Source: Lachnospiraceae bacterium (GTDB lineage Bacteria; Bacillota; Clostridia; Lachnospirales; Lachnospiraceae). Taken from it: a stretch of DNA of 34,306 nt. Below the pieces are notes generated by a model. It searched no databases. It had not been told where the DNA came from and worked only from the letters and a program-made list of their open reading frames with translations. Each line of letters starts with the position of its first letter. The first letter of the stretch is position 1. Position numbers and translations under genes: made by a program. Below, one piece after another: positions 23,205 to 30,777 of this stretch. The stretch covers positions 1 through 34,306 of the forward strand of contig JAFUMV010000064.1 in assembly GCA_017482485.1 (NCBI GenBank), written 5' to 3'.

Positions 23205-23904
23205 CAATCAGATCAAGATAAAAGTTTGCGTAAGTCTGCTGCTTATAAGGAAATAAAAACAGGTTGCCTATGCCGCAGCTCAAGGTTCCAAGCAAAGACA
23301 GAGGAAGAAAACTGAGCATCAGATAAAAATAACGGCCTTTGTTTTTCTTCATCAGCTTGCGGGAAGCCCTCAGACATTCAACAGCCTCCATTTCCGGAAA
23401 GTCCAGCATAATAAAATAAACCTGCGAATATATGATTTCGACATAAAGAGCCAACGGCAAAAAAATCAGAGCAATTGCCAGACCATAAATCAGCCAACGG
23501 TCATTTTTGGAGACGAAAAACTGCTGTAAACATAAGTCCGGCAGGATGGTGGGCAAAAAGAGAAGCAGGGAAGGGAAACACTGAATCTGCATCGCTTTTC
23601 CGGGACTGTTCCAGAAGCCCGTAAAAATGGTATTTGCATGGATCGGATGTCCGCATGCATTAGATAAAAACATACAGGCAATACCGACTTTGAAAATCGC
23701 AAAAAACAAATCCAACAGGAAATTCAGTCCATAATATAAAATGATGCCCAACGGAGGTTTTACGTCAAGTAATGCGCCGGGAACAGTAATCACATACTGC
23801 ATGACCATCAAAGTAACATAAGCGCCGACACAGGATAAATAGTGACCGGTCAGAGCACCTCTGGCTCTGGCCTTTAATTCGGCACTGGTTGCATATACCT
23901 TCAT
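23185..23904 (-). CDS. DUF975-family integral membrane protein
   Basis: Membrane protein of unknown function, 239 residues. It matches the DUF975 pattern: the N-terminal SAELKARARGALTGHY block, several hydrophobic helices, the central EAVECLRASRKLMKKNKGRYFYL segment, and a C-terminal PYKQQTYANFYLDL. About five or six helices are seen. I prefer ATG 23904, with GAGGA about 9 bases upstream, over ATG 23919, whose codon overlaps the upstream stop (ATGA) but has no proper ribosome binding site. It follows the DUF4190-like gene in a two-gene operon. The terminator hairpin runs into its last codons. Confidence 0.8.
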   Translation of the reverse strand: MKVYATSAELKARARGALTGHYLSCVGAYVTLMVMQYVITVPGALLDVKPPLGIILYYGLNFLLDLFFAIFKVGIACMFLSNACGHPIHANTIFTGFWNSPGKAMQIQCFPSLLLFLPTILPDLCLQQFFVSKNDRWLIYGLAIALIFLPLALYVEIIYSQVYFIMLDFPEMEAVECLRASRKLMKKNKGRYFYLMLSFLPLSLLGTLSCGIGNLFLFPYKQQTYANFYLDLIEKKQAS

Positions 23905-23915
23905 TATTCTATTCC

Positions 23916-24311
23916 TCATTTCTGAATCAATTCGGGGTCTATTCCATAGTTTTCCATTATTTCATCAAAAGTCATACCGGTCATCTGCTCATACGCTTCA
24001 TTTAAGGTATTCCAATATTCTTCTGTCATTTGCGGATTGGAAAATACGGTATAAAAAGCTATCACGCAAATCGCCACATTAATGACGAGAGCGCTTCCGG
24101 AAGAAATAACGCCGCCCAGCGCACGGCTGCTCATTTTGCCGGAACCTCTGGACAACATTCCAAGAATAATGGAAAGGCTGCCAAAGATCAGAGGCGGCAA
24201 TATCGTCATGGTAAAAGCAGAGAGAAGAGCAATAATCCCCAATACGAGGGAAGCTGTAGCAAAACCGTTGGGTCTGGAAACGGGCTGCTGCACTTGATTA
24301 TCGTATTCCAT
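23916..24311 (-). CDS. Small DUF4190-like membrane protein
   Basis: A 131-residue membrane protein of unknown function. A short polar N-terminal tail (VQQPVSRPNG) is followed by two hydrophobic helices: one from ASLVLGIIALLSAFT through ILPPLIFGSLSIILGMLSRG, one at GSALVINVAICVIAFYTVF (~75-95). The FATASLVLGIIAL start and SIILGMLSRG are the DUF4190-type pattern. A C-terminal acidic tail has EYWNTLNEAYEQMTGMTFDEIM. AAAGGA precedes its ATG. It is the first gene of a two-gene unit with the DUF975 protein, from a good promoter at 24344-24372. The family assignment is moderate. Confidence 0.65.
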   Translation of the reverse strand: MEYDNQVQQPVSRPNGFATASLVLGIIALLSAFTMTILPPLIFGSLSIILGMLSRGSGKMSSRALGGVISSGSALVINVAICVIAFYTVFSNPQMTEEYWNTLNEAYEQMTGMTFDEIMENYGIDPELIQK

Positions 24312-24343
24312 ATCAAAAAATCCTTTCTATGTATATAGCGTAC

Positions 24344-24372
24344 ATTTTAACACTTTTTTATGCCGGTGACAA
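24344..24372 (-). promoter_or_regulatory. Promoter of the DUF4190-like/DUF975 operon
   Basis: On the minus strand TTGTCA, 17 bases, TAAAAT. It is 32 bases before the start codon and diverges from the tex promoter. Confidence 0.65.
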
Positions 24373-24399
24373 ATGAAAAAAGTGTGAAGCAATCAGGAC

Positions 24400-24429
24400 T
24401 TGAAATGAGGACACCTTTTCCGCTATACT
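24400..24429 (+). promoter_or_regulatory. Promoter of tex
   Basis: TTGAAA (24400-24405), 18-base spacer, TATACT (24424-24429). The leader of ~70 bases holds the palindrome CCGCCATGGCGG (24477-24488 approx.). Confidence 0.55.
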
Positions 24430-24507
24430 TAGGAAAGGGCCTCTGTCATTTTATGGGAGACGGCCGGATGTCATGACCGCCATGGCGGCAGAATAGAGAG
24501 GAAGAAA

Positions 24508-26976
24508 ATGGACATTTTAAACAAGCTCAAAGAAGAACTGAAGGTAGAGCGCTGGCAGGTGGAAGCAGCAGTAAAGCTGATCGATGAGGGAAATACAATT
24601 CCGTTTATTTCCCGCTACAGAAAAGAAGTGACTGGTTCCTTAAACGATGAGATTCTGCGTGATCTTTACGAACGGCTGAATTATCTTCGTAATCTGGAGG
24701 AGAAAAAAGAGTCTGTTTTAAGCAGCATTGAAGAGCAGGGAAAACTGACCGATGAATTAAAGGAAAAAATTCTGGCGGCAGAGACTCTTGTTGTGGTGGA
24801 GGATTTATATCGTCCCTATCGGCCCAAACGAAAGACCCGGGCCAGTGTTGCAAAGGAAAAGGGATTGGAAGGGCTGGCTGAATTTATTTTGGCGCAGCAG
24901 ACGAAGGAAGCTCTGGAAACGGAAGCTGCGAAATATATCAGTGAAGAAAAAGGTGTTTCGGATGTGAAAGATGCGCTGCAGGGTGCAAAGGATATCATTG
25001 CGGAATCGATTTCCGATGAGGCCGATTATCGTATTTTTATCCGTAATCTGACAGTGGAAGAGGGAAAAATTACGAGCACGGCCAAGGATGAGAAGGCAGC
25101 CAGCGTTTATGAAATGTATTATGCCTATGAAGAGCCCGTGAAGAAAGCGGCAGGTCACAGAATACTGGCTCTAAACAGAGGGGAGGCCGAGAAGTTTTTA
25201 ACTGTGAAAGTAGAAGCTCCTGAAGAGCGAATTTTACAGTATCTGGCCAAAAAAGTAATTGTCGGAGAAAATCCGATCACTGAGCCTGTTTTGAAAGAAG
25301 TGATAGAGGACAGCTACAGCAGACTGATTGCCCCCGCCATCGAGAGAGAAATTCGCAATGACCTGACGGAAAAAGCGGAAGAAGGTGCGATTAATGTCTT
25401 TGGCAAAAACCTGGAACAGCTTCTGATGCAGCCTCCTATTGCAGGGAAGGTGGTGCTGGGCTGGGACCCTGCCTTCCGTACAGGCTGTAAACTGGCGGTG
25501 GTAGATCCAACCGGTAAAGTGCTGGATACCAAAGTGATCTATCCCACTGCGCCTCAGAACAAGATAGAAGAGGCGAAAAAGGAATTAAAGCGCCTGATTG
25601 AAAAATATGATGTTTCTTTGATTTCTGTCGGAAACGGAACTGCGTCCAGAGAATCAGAGCAGGTGATTGTGGAACTGATCAAAGAACTCAAAAAACCTGT
25701 GCAGTACGTGATTGTCAATGAGGCAGGCGCTTCCGTATATTCTGCAAGTAAGCTTGCAACAGAGGAATTTCCCAATTTTGATGTGGGACAAAGAAGTGCA
25801 GCTTCCATCGCGCGCAGACTGCAGGATCCGTTGGCAGAGCTGGTAAAAATTGATCCCAAATCCATCGGTGTCGGCCAGTATCAGCATGATATGAATCAGA
25901 AAAAACTGGGTGAAGCTCTCAACGGCGTCGTGGAAGATTGTGTAAATAAAGTGGGTGTGGACTTAAACACCGCCTCGGCGTCCCTTCTGGAGTACATTTC
26001 CGGTGTTTCTAAGACAATTGCAAAAAATATAGTGGAATATCGGGAAACCAACGGACGTTTTACCAACAGAAAACAGCTGCTGAAGGTTGCCAAACTTGGA
26101 CCCAAAGCTTTCGAACAGTGCGCCGGTTTCATGCGCATTCTGGATGGTGATAATCCGTTGGATGCAACCAGTGTTCATCCTGAATCCTATGAAGCAACAA
26201 TGAAGCTTTTGGAAAAGCTGGATCTTACCATGGATGATGTGCGCACACTGCAGGCACAGGCAAAAAAACAGAAGGCAGCAGGAAAGACGAATGGTCAGGC
26301 TGCAGCCGGTCAGACAGCAGGCGCAAAGACCGGTGATGGTGTACACAGCAGCAATGCCGGTAAGAATAAAAATGACAGACGCCAGAAACAGATCGTCATT
26401 CGTAACACCAATACTGCCATGGGCAAGGCATTGGCAGCAGCGATGAATGGGATGGTGCTGGAAGAAAATGGTAAAAACGCAGGAAAAAATGCAGCAAATG
26501 CAGGAAATAATGCGAACAATGTAAAGAGCGCTCAAAACGCTGCAAGTGAGGCTGCAGCGGCGGCATCCGCAACGGCAGTGCTGGAGCATAAAATCCGCGA
26601 CAAAAAGAAACTGGCAGAAGAACTTGGCATTGGCGAAATCACCCTGACGGATATTCTCAAAGAGCTGGAAAAACCCGCCCGTGATCCCAGAGAAAATATG
26701 CCTGCGCCAATTCTGCGCAGCGATGTTCTTGATATGAAGGACTTAAAACCCGGCATGGTTTTAAAAGGAACCGTGCGCAATGTCATTGACTTCGGTGTTT
26801 TTGTGGATATCGGTGTTCATCAGGATGGTCTGGTGCATATTTCTCAGATCACAGAACGTTATATCAAGCATCCTCTTGAAGCAGTGAGTGTTGGGGATAT
26901 TGTGGATGTGAAGGTGCTGGACGTGGATCTGAATAAGAAACGCATCAGCCTGACCATGAGACTGGACAAAAAGTAA
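24508..26976 (+). CDS. tex: Tex-family transcription accessory protein with low-complexity insert
   Basis: RNA-binding transcription accessory protein of the Tex/Spt6-like family. It is 822 residues, longer than the usual 720-770. The N-terminal helical domain begins IPFISRYRKEVTGSLNDE. The YqgF/RNase H-like domain has GWDPAFRTGCKLAVVD (~315-330) and SVGNGTASRESE. The helix-hairpin-helix region has LNTASASLLEYISGVSKTIAKNIV (~490-515). The S1 RNA-binding domain is at ~746-822 (LKGTVRNVIDFGVFVDIG). Between the HhH and S1 parts, residues ~580-690 form an Ala/Asn/Gly/Lys-rich insert not normal for Tex, while LGIGEITLTDILKELEKPARDPRE after it is normal. GAGAGGAAG precedes ATG 24508. Confidence 0.93.
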   Translation: MDILNKLKEELKVERWQVEAAVKLIDEGNTIPFISRYRKEVTGSLNDEILRDLYERLNYLRNLEEKKESVLSSIEEQGKLTDELKEKILAAETLVVVEDLYRPYRPKRKTRASVAKEKGLEGLAEFILAQQTKEALETEAAKYISEEKGVSDVKDALQGAKDIIAESISDEADYRIFIRNLTVEEGKITSTAKDEKAASVYEMYYAYEEPVKKAAGHRILALNRGEAEKFLTVKVEAPEERILQYLAKKVIVGENPITEPVLKEVIEDSYSRLIAPAIEREIRNDLTEKAEEGAINVFGKNLEQLLMQPPIAGKVVLGWDPAFRTGCKLAVVDPTGKVLDTKVIYPTAPQNKIEEAKKELKRLIEKYDVSLISVGNGTASRESEQVIVELIKELKKPVQYVIVNEAGASVYSASKLATEEFPNFDVGQRSAASIARRLQDPLAELVKIDPKSIGVGQYQHDMNQKKLGEALNGVVEDCVNKVGVDLNTASASLLEYISGVSKTIAKNIVEYRETNGRFTNRKQLLKVAKLGPKAFEQCAGFMRILDGDNPLDATSVHPESYEATMKLLEKLDLTMDDVRTLQAQAKKQKAAGKTNGQAAAGQTAGAKTGDGVHSSNAGKNKNDRRQKQIVIRNTNTAMGKALAAAMNGMVLEENGKNAGKNAANAGNNANNVKSAQNAASEAAAAASATAVLEHKIRDKKKLAEELGIGEITLTDILKELEKPARDPRENMPAPILRSDVLDMKDLKPGMVLKGTVRNVIDFGVFVDIGVHQDGLVHISQITERYIKHPLEAVSVGDIVDVKVLDVDLNKKRISLTMRLDKK

Positions 26977-26979
26977 GCG

Positions 26980-27008
26980 TTGACAGTGTGGTGTCTCTGT
27001 TGTATGAT
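26980..27008 (+). promoter_or_regulatory. Promoter of the riboswitch-ribU transcript
   Basis: Perfect TTGACA (26980-26985), exact 17-base spacer, TATGAT (27003-27008). It begins 3 bases after the tex stop codon. Confidence 0.8.
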
Positions 27009-27054
27009 AAGCAGGTAAAGCGTGCCTGGATGAATTCAGGCGCAATCATAAGGT

Positions 27055-27196
27055 AAAGTTCTTCAGGGTCGGGTGCAAGTCCCAACCGGTGGTATAGCCC
27101 ACGAGCCGCAAGGCATGATTCGGTGACTCCATAAGCTGCAAAGCATTACAGGTGGAGAAGTCCGGAGCCGACAGTACAGTCTGGATGAAAGAAGAC
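27055..27196 (+). ncRNA. FMN riboswitch (RFN element)
   Basis: The conserved RFN landmarks occur in order: TTCTTCAGGGTCGGGTGCAA, CCCAACCGGTGGTATAGCCC, ACGAGCCG, GATTCGGTGACTCC, GGTGGAGAAGTCCGGAGCCG, and ACAGTACAGTCTGGATGAAA with GAAGA closing P1. It binds flavin mononucleotide and should turn off ribU, the riboflavin importer gene downstream, when FMN is plentiful. The ~26-base TAAGCTGCAAAGCATTACAGG-like arm is the variable stem. The call fits both the sequence and the gene it precedes. Confidence 0.95.
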
Positions 27197-27286
27197 AAAC
27201 ATATGCATGAATGGAAGAAGGAGGCAGCGCTTTTGGACTGCACCATAAGCATTTCTTATCATTTATGCAAGCGATCTGGAATTACA

Positions 27287-27319
27287 GCCCGGAAGAAAGT
27301 TATTTTCTTTCGGGCTTTT
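27287..27319 (+). terminator. Riboswitch expression-platform terminator
   Basis: GCCCGGAAGAAAG (27287-27299) pairs with TTCTTTCGGGC (27305-27315), followed by TTTTCGTTT. GAAAGAA from the 3' side of the aptamer's P1 stem (27187-27193) is complementary to TTCTTTC (27305-27311) of the terminator, so an antiterminator could form when FMN is absent. Confidence 0.8.
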
Positions 27320-27460
27320 CGTTTATATGAGTGACGGACCAAACGAGTGTGTCCTCCGGAATCTTGTCGGAGGATTTGCATCGCGTGTCTGTTGCCGCAA
27401 TTATAGACGCCGGATCAGAAGCAAGAGAACTTTCCCTTCGCAAAACGAAAGGAGAAAAGT

Positions 27461-28189
27461 ATGAATCAGTTACTGCAAACCGTATCCGAAAACCTTATTT
27501 TCGTCCTGGAATTTCTGGGCCTGGTGGCCATCGCCTTTGGCATTGCCTATGCGGTGGAAAAAGCGGTCAAAAAGAAAAAAGGAGATACCGAGAGAATCCT
27601 TGCAACACGCAAAATTGTAGTAATGGGTGTTTTTTCTGCAATTTCCGCAATTCTGATGGTGATGGAGATGCCGGTGCCCTTTGCTCCTTCCTTCTATGCC
27701 ATTGACTTTTCGGAGCTTCCTGCGCTGATCGGAGCTTTTGCCTATGGCCCCGTGGCTGGTGTTATGATCGAATTTTGCAAAATTCTGATCAAAATATTTA
27801 TTAAACCTTCTTCCACCGCTTTTGTGGGCGAACTGGCTAACTTCCTGACCAGCTGTATGCTGGTGCTGCCGGCCTCAATTATTTATCTGCACAAAAAGAG
27901 CAGAAAGAATGCAATCATCGGAACAATAGCAGGAACATTTCTGATGACCAGCTTCGGCACCTTTTTCAATGCCGTTTATCTGCTGCCCAAATTTGCACGG
28001 ATGTACGGAATGCCGCTGGATTCCATTATTGCCATGGGAACGGCAATTCATCCTTCCATCGACAGCGTGACCGGTTTGGTGATCCTATGTGTGGCGCCGC
28101 TGAATCTTTTGAAGGGATCGCTGGTTTCGCTTTTAACAATTCTGATTTATAAAAAGCTGAGTCCGATTCTGAAAGCAGCACAGAAGTAA
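27461..28189 (+). CDS. ribU: Riboflavin ECF transporter S component RibU
   Basis: Substrate-binding membrane subunit of an energy-coupling-factor importer for riboflavin; it needs a shared EcfAAT module encoded elsewhere. It is 242 residues, longer than the usual ~190-200. The RibU core starts near residue 50 (RKIVVMGVFSAISAILMVME) and includes FYAIDFSELPALIGAFAYGPVAGVMIEFCKI and STAFVGELANFLTS, both characteristic. The extra N terminus (1-42) is one hydrophobic helix followed by a Lys-rich KAVKKKKGD linker. AAAGGAG precedes ATG 27461. Its FMN riboswitch strongly supports the riboflavin assignment. A terminator closes the unit. Confidence 0.95.
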   Translation: MNQLLQTVSENLIFVLEFLGLVAIAFGIAYAVEKAVKKKKGDTERILATRKIVVMGVFSAISAILMVMEMPVPFAPSFYAIDFSELPALIGAFAYGPVAGVMIEFCKILIKIFIKPSSTAFVGELANFLTSCMLVLPASIIYLHKKSRKNAIIGTIAGTFLMTSFGTFFNAVYLLPKFARMYGMPLDSIIAMGTAIHPSIDSVTGLVILCVAPLNLLKGSLVSLLTILIYKKLSPILKAAQK

Positions 28190-28204
28190 TAGCAGGATAA
28201 GAAG

Positions 28205-28229
28205 GCCCCGTTGCTGACGGGGCTTTTTT
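28205..28229 (+). terminator. Intrinsic terminator after ribU
   Basis: GCCCCG (28205-28210) and CGGGGC (28218-28223) with a 7-base loop, followed by six T. Confidence 0.9.
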
Positions 28230-28274
28230 GTACGACAGGAAACCTCACTTCTTATCGAATAAAAAATACGAATA

Positions 28275-28336
28275 TACGCACTTTTTCGCGGCAAAATTAT
28301 CGCTTACGCGACCGCGCTCGACACGGGGGGTGCGTA
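28275..28336. repeat. CG-rich intergenic block with inverted ends
   Basis: TACGCAC (28275-28281) and GTGCGTA (28330-28336) bound a block very rich in CG steps (CGCGG, TTACGCGACCGCGCTCG) in an otherwise AT-rich gap. It has no open reading frame. It may be a small dispersed repeat or a folded RNA element; no second copy is in this window. Confidence 0.4.
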
Positions 28337-28355
28337 AAACGCGCACTATTTTTGC

Positions 28356-28384
28356 TTGACCGAAAAGACGGAATGTTGTAGTCT
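28356..28384 (+). promoter_or_regulatory. Promoter of the ycxB-like/tsaE operon
   Basis: TTGACC (28356-28361), 17-base spacer, TAGTCT (28379-28384). It would drive the long gene string from 28461 to 33774, in which I see no clear internal terminator. Confidence 0.55.
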
Positions 28385-28460
28385 ATTAGTGTTGAAAATA
28401 AGTATCCGGAAGGTTTCCGGACAGACTGTGAGGGGCATTTTACTTTACAGGAGGATGAAA

Positions 28461-28937
28461 ATGGAATTAGAATTTGATGTAAAAATCGACGCAAGTACGT
28501 TGTATGACTATATGCTGCACCACACTTTTACAGGCTCGGCCGGTATTCTGGGAACTACCGTGGGGGCATTGGGGGTTGTGGCTTTCTTTATGAACGGTTA
28601 TCTGCTTTACTTGATTTTCGGACTGATTCTTTTGGCGTATCAGCCGGTTTCTTTGTACCTGAGAGCAAAACGGCAGGCTTTGAATCCGGTGTTTAAAGAG
28701 CCTCTTCATTATAAAATGACAGAAGAAGGCGTGTGGGTGTCTCAGGGGGAAACAGAACAGTTCCAGAAATGGGATGATATGTATAAGGCTGTTTCTACAA
28801 ATAAAAGCCTCATTTTATATACAAGCAGAGTTAATGCCAGCATCTTTCCCAGAAAAGATCTGGGCGCAAAGCAGGTGGACGTGATTTCCATGATTTCCCG
28901 TCATATGTCGCCGAAAAAGGTACAGATAAGGATGTAA
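28461..28937 (+). CDS. YcxB-like small membrane protein
   Basis: A 158-residue protein of unknown function. A short N-terminal beta segment (LEFDVKIDASTLYDYMLHHT) is followed by a two-helix hydrophobic hairpin (~30-70: GILGTTVGALGVVAFFMNG, then LYLIFGLILLAYQPVSLYL). A C-terminal soluble domain has YKMTEEGVWVSQGETEQFQKWDDMYKAVSTNKSLILYT and IFPRKDL. That layout and the xxWxDhxKxxxTxxxhhLY pattern are those of YcxB-like proteins. AGGAGG precedes ATG 28461. It ends 6 bases before tsaE, so it heads that operon, though no functional link to tRNA modification is known. Confidence 0.7.
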   Translation: MELEFDVKIDASTLYDYMLHHTFTGSAGILGTTVGALGVVAFFMNGYLLYLIFGLILLAYQPVSLYLRAKRQALNPVFKEPLHYKMTEEGVWVSQGETEQFQKWDDMYKAVSTNKSLILYTSRVNASIFPRKDLGAKQVDVISMISRHMSPKKVQIRM

Positions 28938-28943
28938 TCAGTT

Positions 28944-29378
28944 ATGATCATAGAGAGTTTCAGCGCGGCGGATACATACGCCTTTGGAAAGAAAATAGGA
29001 GAAGAAGCCTGTAGAGGACAGGTCTATACGCTGATCGGGGATCTGGGCGTTGGGAAAACCGTTTTTACCCAGGGAGTTGCAGCCGGTCTTGGTATTACAG
29101 AACCTGTAAGCAGTCCCACATTCACAATTGTACAGGTTTATGAGGAAGGCAGGCTGCCTTTCTATCATTTTGATGTGTACAGGATTGGTGATGTTGAAGA
29201 AATGGAAGAAATCGGGTATGAGGACTGCTTTTATGGAGAAGGACTCTGCCTGATCGAGTGGGCGAATCTGATTGAAGAGATTTTACCGGAGCATTACACC
29301 GAAATAAAGATTGAGAAGGACCTGGAGAAGGGGTTTGATTACAGGAAAATCACAGTGACCCGGATCGGAAATGATTGA
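28944..29378 (+). CDS. tsaE: tRNA t6A37 threonylcarbamoylation ATPase TsaE
   Basis: P-loop ATPase that works with TsaB and TsaD to make the N6-threonylcarbamoyl adenosine at position 37 of ANN-decoding tRNAs. The protein is 144 residues, as usual. Walker A GDLGVGKT is at 32-39; VSSPTFTIVQVYE (switch-like) and FYHFDVYRIGDVEEMEEIGYEDCF follow, ending in LCLIEWANLIEEILPE, all diagnostic. ATG 28944 overlaps no gene; AAGGA lies in the end of the previous gene. tsaB follows 26 bases later. The three t6A genes tsaE, tsaB and tsaD are all in this operon. Confidence 0.96.
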   Translation: MIIESFSAADTYAFGKKIGEEACRGQVYTLIGDLGVGKTVFTQGVAAGLGITEPVSSPTFTIVQVYEEGRLPFYHFDVYRIGDVEEMEEIGYEDCFYGEGLCLIEWANLIEEILPEHYTEIKIEKDLEKGFDYRKITVTRIGND

Positions 29379-29404
29379 TAAATTGCTTCGGAATGGAGAA
29401 GAAT

Positions 29405-30178
29405 ATGAAAATATTAGCACTGGACAGTTCCGGACTGGTGGCGAGTGTGGCGCTGGTTGAAGATGATGTACTGATCGCGGAATATACAACGGATTATAAA
29501 AAAACACATTCCCAGACACTTTTACCCATGCTGGATGAAATCAGAAAAATGGTGGATCTGGATCTTTCTTCCGTCGACCTGATCGCGGCGGCGGCGGGCC
29601 CCGGCTCCTTTACCGGACTTCGTATCGGTTCCGCAACGGCAAAGGGGCTTGGACTGGCACTGAATAAGCCATTGGCGGCAATTCCTACCGTGGATGCTCT
29701 GGCCTGGAACCTGTATGGCTGTGACAAAGTGATCTGCCCGATGATGGATGCCAGACGCAGTCAGGTTTATACCGGTCTGTATACCTTTGAAAGAATAAAA
29801 GAAACGATGCAGTTTCAGGTGATAAAGAAGCAGTGCGCCATGCCTGTGGAAGAACTGATTAATGAGCTGAATACGCTGGGAAAAGAAGTGATCTTTCTGG
29901 GAGATGGCGTGCCTGTTTATGAAAAGCAGATTCGGAGCGGCGTGCAGGTGCCTTACAGCTTTGCGCCTGCCGGCTGTAACAGACAGCGTGCGGCTACCAT
30001 TGCCATGCTGGGAGCGGAATATGCCAAAGAGGGCGCACTGATATCTGCGGGGGACTTTACGCCGGAATATCTGCGTATGTCTCAGGCTGAGCGGGAACGA
30101 ATGGAAGCTTCCGAAGCGGAAAAGGAGCGCATGAAAGCCGGAATTACACCGGCGTCCGCACATACGGCAGGAGAATGA
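29405..30178 (+). CDS. tsaB: tRNA t6A37 threonylcarbamoyltransferase subunit TsaB
   Basis: Non-catalytic ASKHA-fold partner that dimerises with TsaD in t6A synthesis. The protein is 257 residues. The start is MKILALDSSGLVASVALVEDD and the core has DLIAAAAGPGSFTGLRIGSATAKGLGLAL and CPMMDARRSQVYTGLY, typical of TsaB. The C-terminal ~30 residues are a charged Glu/Arg/Met-rich tail (RERMEASEAEKERMKAG) beyond the usual end. ATG 29405 has GGAGAAG upstream; the open frame starting at 29375 has none. rimI follows with a 3-base gap, as in many Firmicutes. Confidence 0.96.
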   Translation: MKILALDSSGLVASVALVEDDVLIAEYTTDYKKTHSQTLLPMLDEIRKMVDLDLSSVDLIAAAAGPGSFTGLRIGSATAKGLGLALNKPLAAIPTVDALAWNLYGCDKVICPMMDARRSQVYTGLYTFERIKETMQFQVIKKQCAMPVEELINELNTLGKEVIFLGDGVPVYEKQIRSGVQVPYSFAPAGCNRQRAATIAMLGAEYAKEGALISAGDFTPEYLRMSQAERERMEASEAEKERMKAGITPASAHTAGE

Positions 30179-30181
30179 GCA

Positions 30182-30661
30182 ATGGAACAGAAAACAGAGA
30201 TAATGTTTTTGACTTCCACACAGAAAAGGATAAAATTTCGTCAGATGAAAAAAGCAGATGCCGGACAGGCTGCGGCAATTGAGGCAATGTCCTCCGGGGA
30301 GGCCTGGACAGCAGACGGTTATCTGGATGCGCTGAAGAATCCGAATGCGCTATATATAGTGGCAGAGATGGACGAAACGGTGATAGGCTGTTGCGGTCTC
30401 TGGCAGTCCTTTGAGGATGCGGATGTCTGCAATGTGGTTATTGCCCCGGAATTTCGAAGACAGGGTATTGCCAGGCAGATGCTTCTTGCTCTGTTTGAAA
30501 TGGGAAAGAAAGTCGGCATAGAGAATTTTACGTTGGAAGTCAGAAAAGGCAATGTTCCTGCAATAAAGCTGTATGAAGAGCTGGGATTCGTTACCGAGGG
30601 AATTCGGAAGAATTTTTATGACAAACCAAAGGAAGATGCCCTCATTATGTGGAAAGGATAG
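30182..30661 (+). CDS. rimI: Ribosomal protein S18 alanine N-acetyltransferase-like (GNAT)
   Basis: GNAT acetyltransferase, probably N-terminal acetylation of ribosomal protein S18 from acetyl-CoA. It is 159 residues; the first ~17 (TEIMFLTSTQKR) extend beyond the usual RimI start. Acetyl-CoA motif A is VCNVVIAPEFRRQGIARQML (~82-101, with the R-R-Q-G-I-A loop). LEVRKGNVPAIKLYEELGFVTEGIRKNFY gives the RimI-specific end. GGAGAATGAGC precedes ATG 30182. The tsaE-tsaB-rimI-tsaD order is common in Firmicutes and strongly supports the name; other GNAT substrates cannot be excluded. Confidence 0.88.
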   Translation: MEQKTEIMFLTSTQKRIKFRQMKKADAGQAAAIEAMSSGEAWTADGYLDALKNPNALYIVAEMDETVIGCCGLWQSFEDADVCNVVIAPEFRRQGIARQMLLALFEMGKKVGIENFTLEVRKGNVPAIKLYEELGFVTEGIRKNFYDKPKEDALIMWKG

Positions 30662-30777
30662 GAAACGCATGGAAGAATTACCGGTATTTTTTTTAAGGCA
30701 AATCCGGTATAATTTCTGAGTCTGTATATGAAGTATTCACATAGCTTGGCTTTGTGATTTTCAAAGGAGGAAAAACC

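Larger units (their letters stand above)
26977..27460 (+). other. Long ribU leader region
   Basis: No protein gene is supported in these 484 bases. They contain a near-consensus promoter (26980-27008), a small hairpin GCCTG/CAGGC (~27024-27041), the FMN riboswitch aptamer (27055-27196), a linker with several weak hairpins, an intrinsic terminator (27287-27319), and a further TCCTCCG/CGGAGGA hairpin (27352-27374) before ribU. A 60-codon open frame at 27152-27334 runs through the aptamer and terminator and is not a credible gene. Confidence 0.85.

Noticed and set aside
25963-26589. Minus-strand open frame opposite tex, Cys-rich
   Set aside because: Antisense shadow of tex; the cysteines arise from reverse-reading of Ala/Gln-rich codons.
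27152-27334. 60-codon open frame in the ribU leader
   Set aside because: It starts within the FMN aptamer and runs through the terminator hairpin; no protein-like composition.
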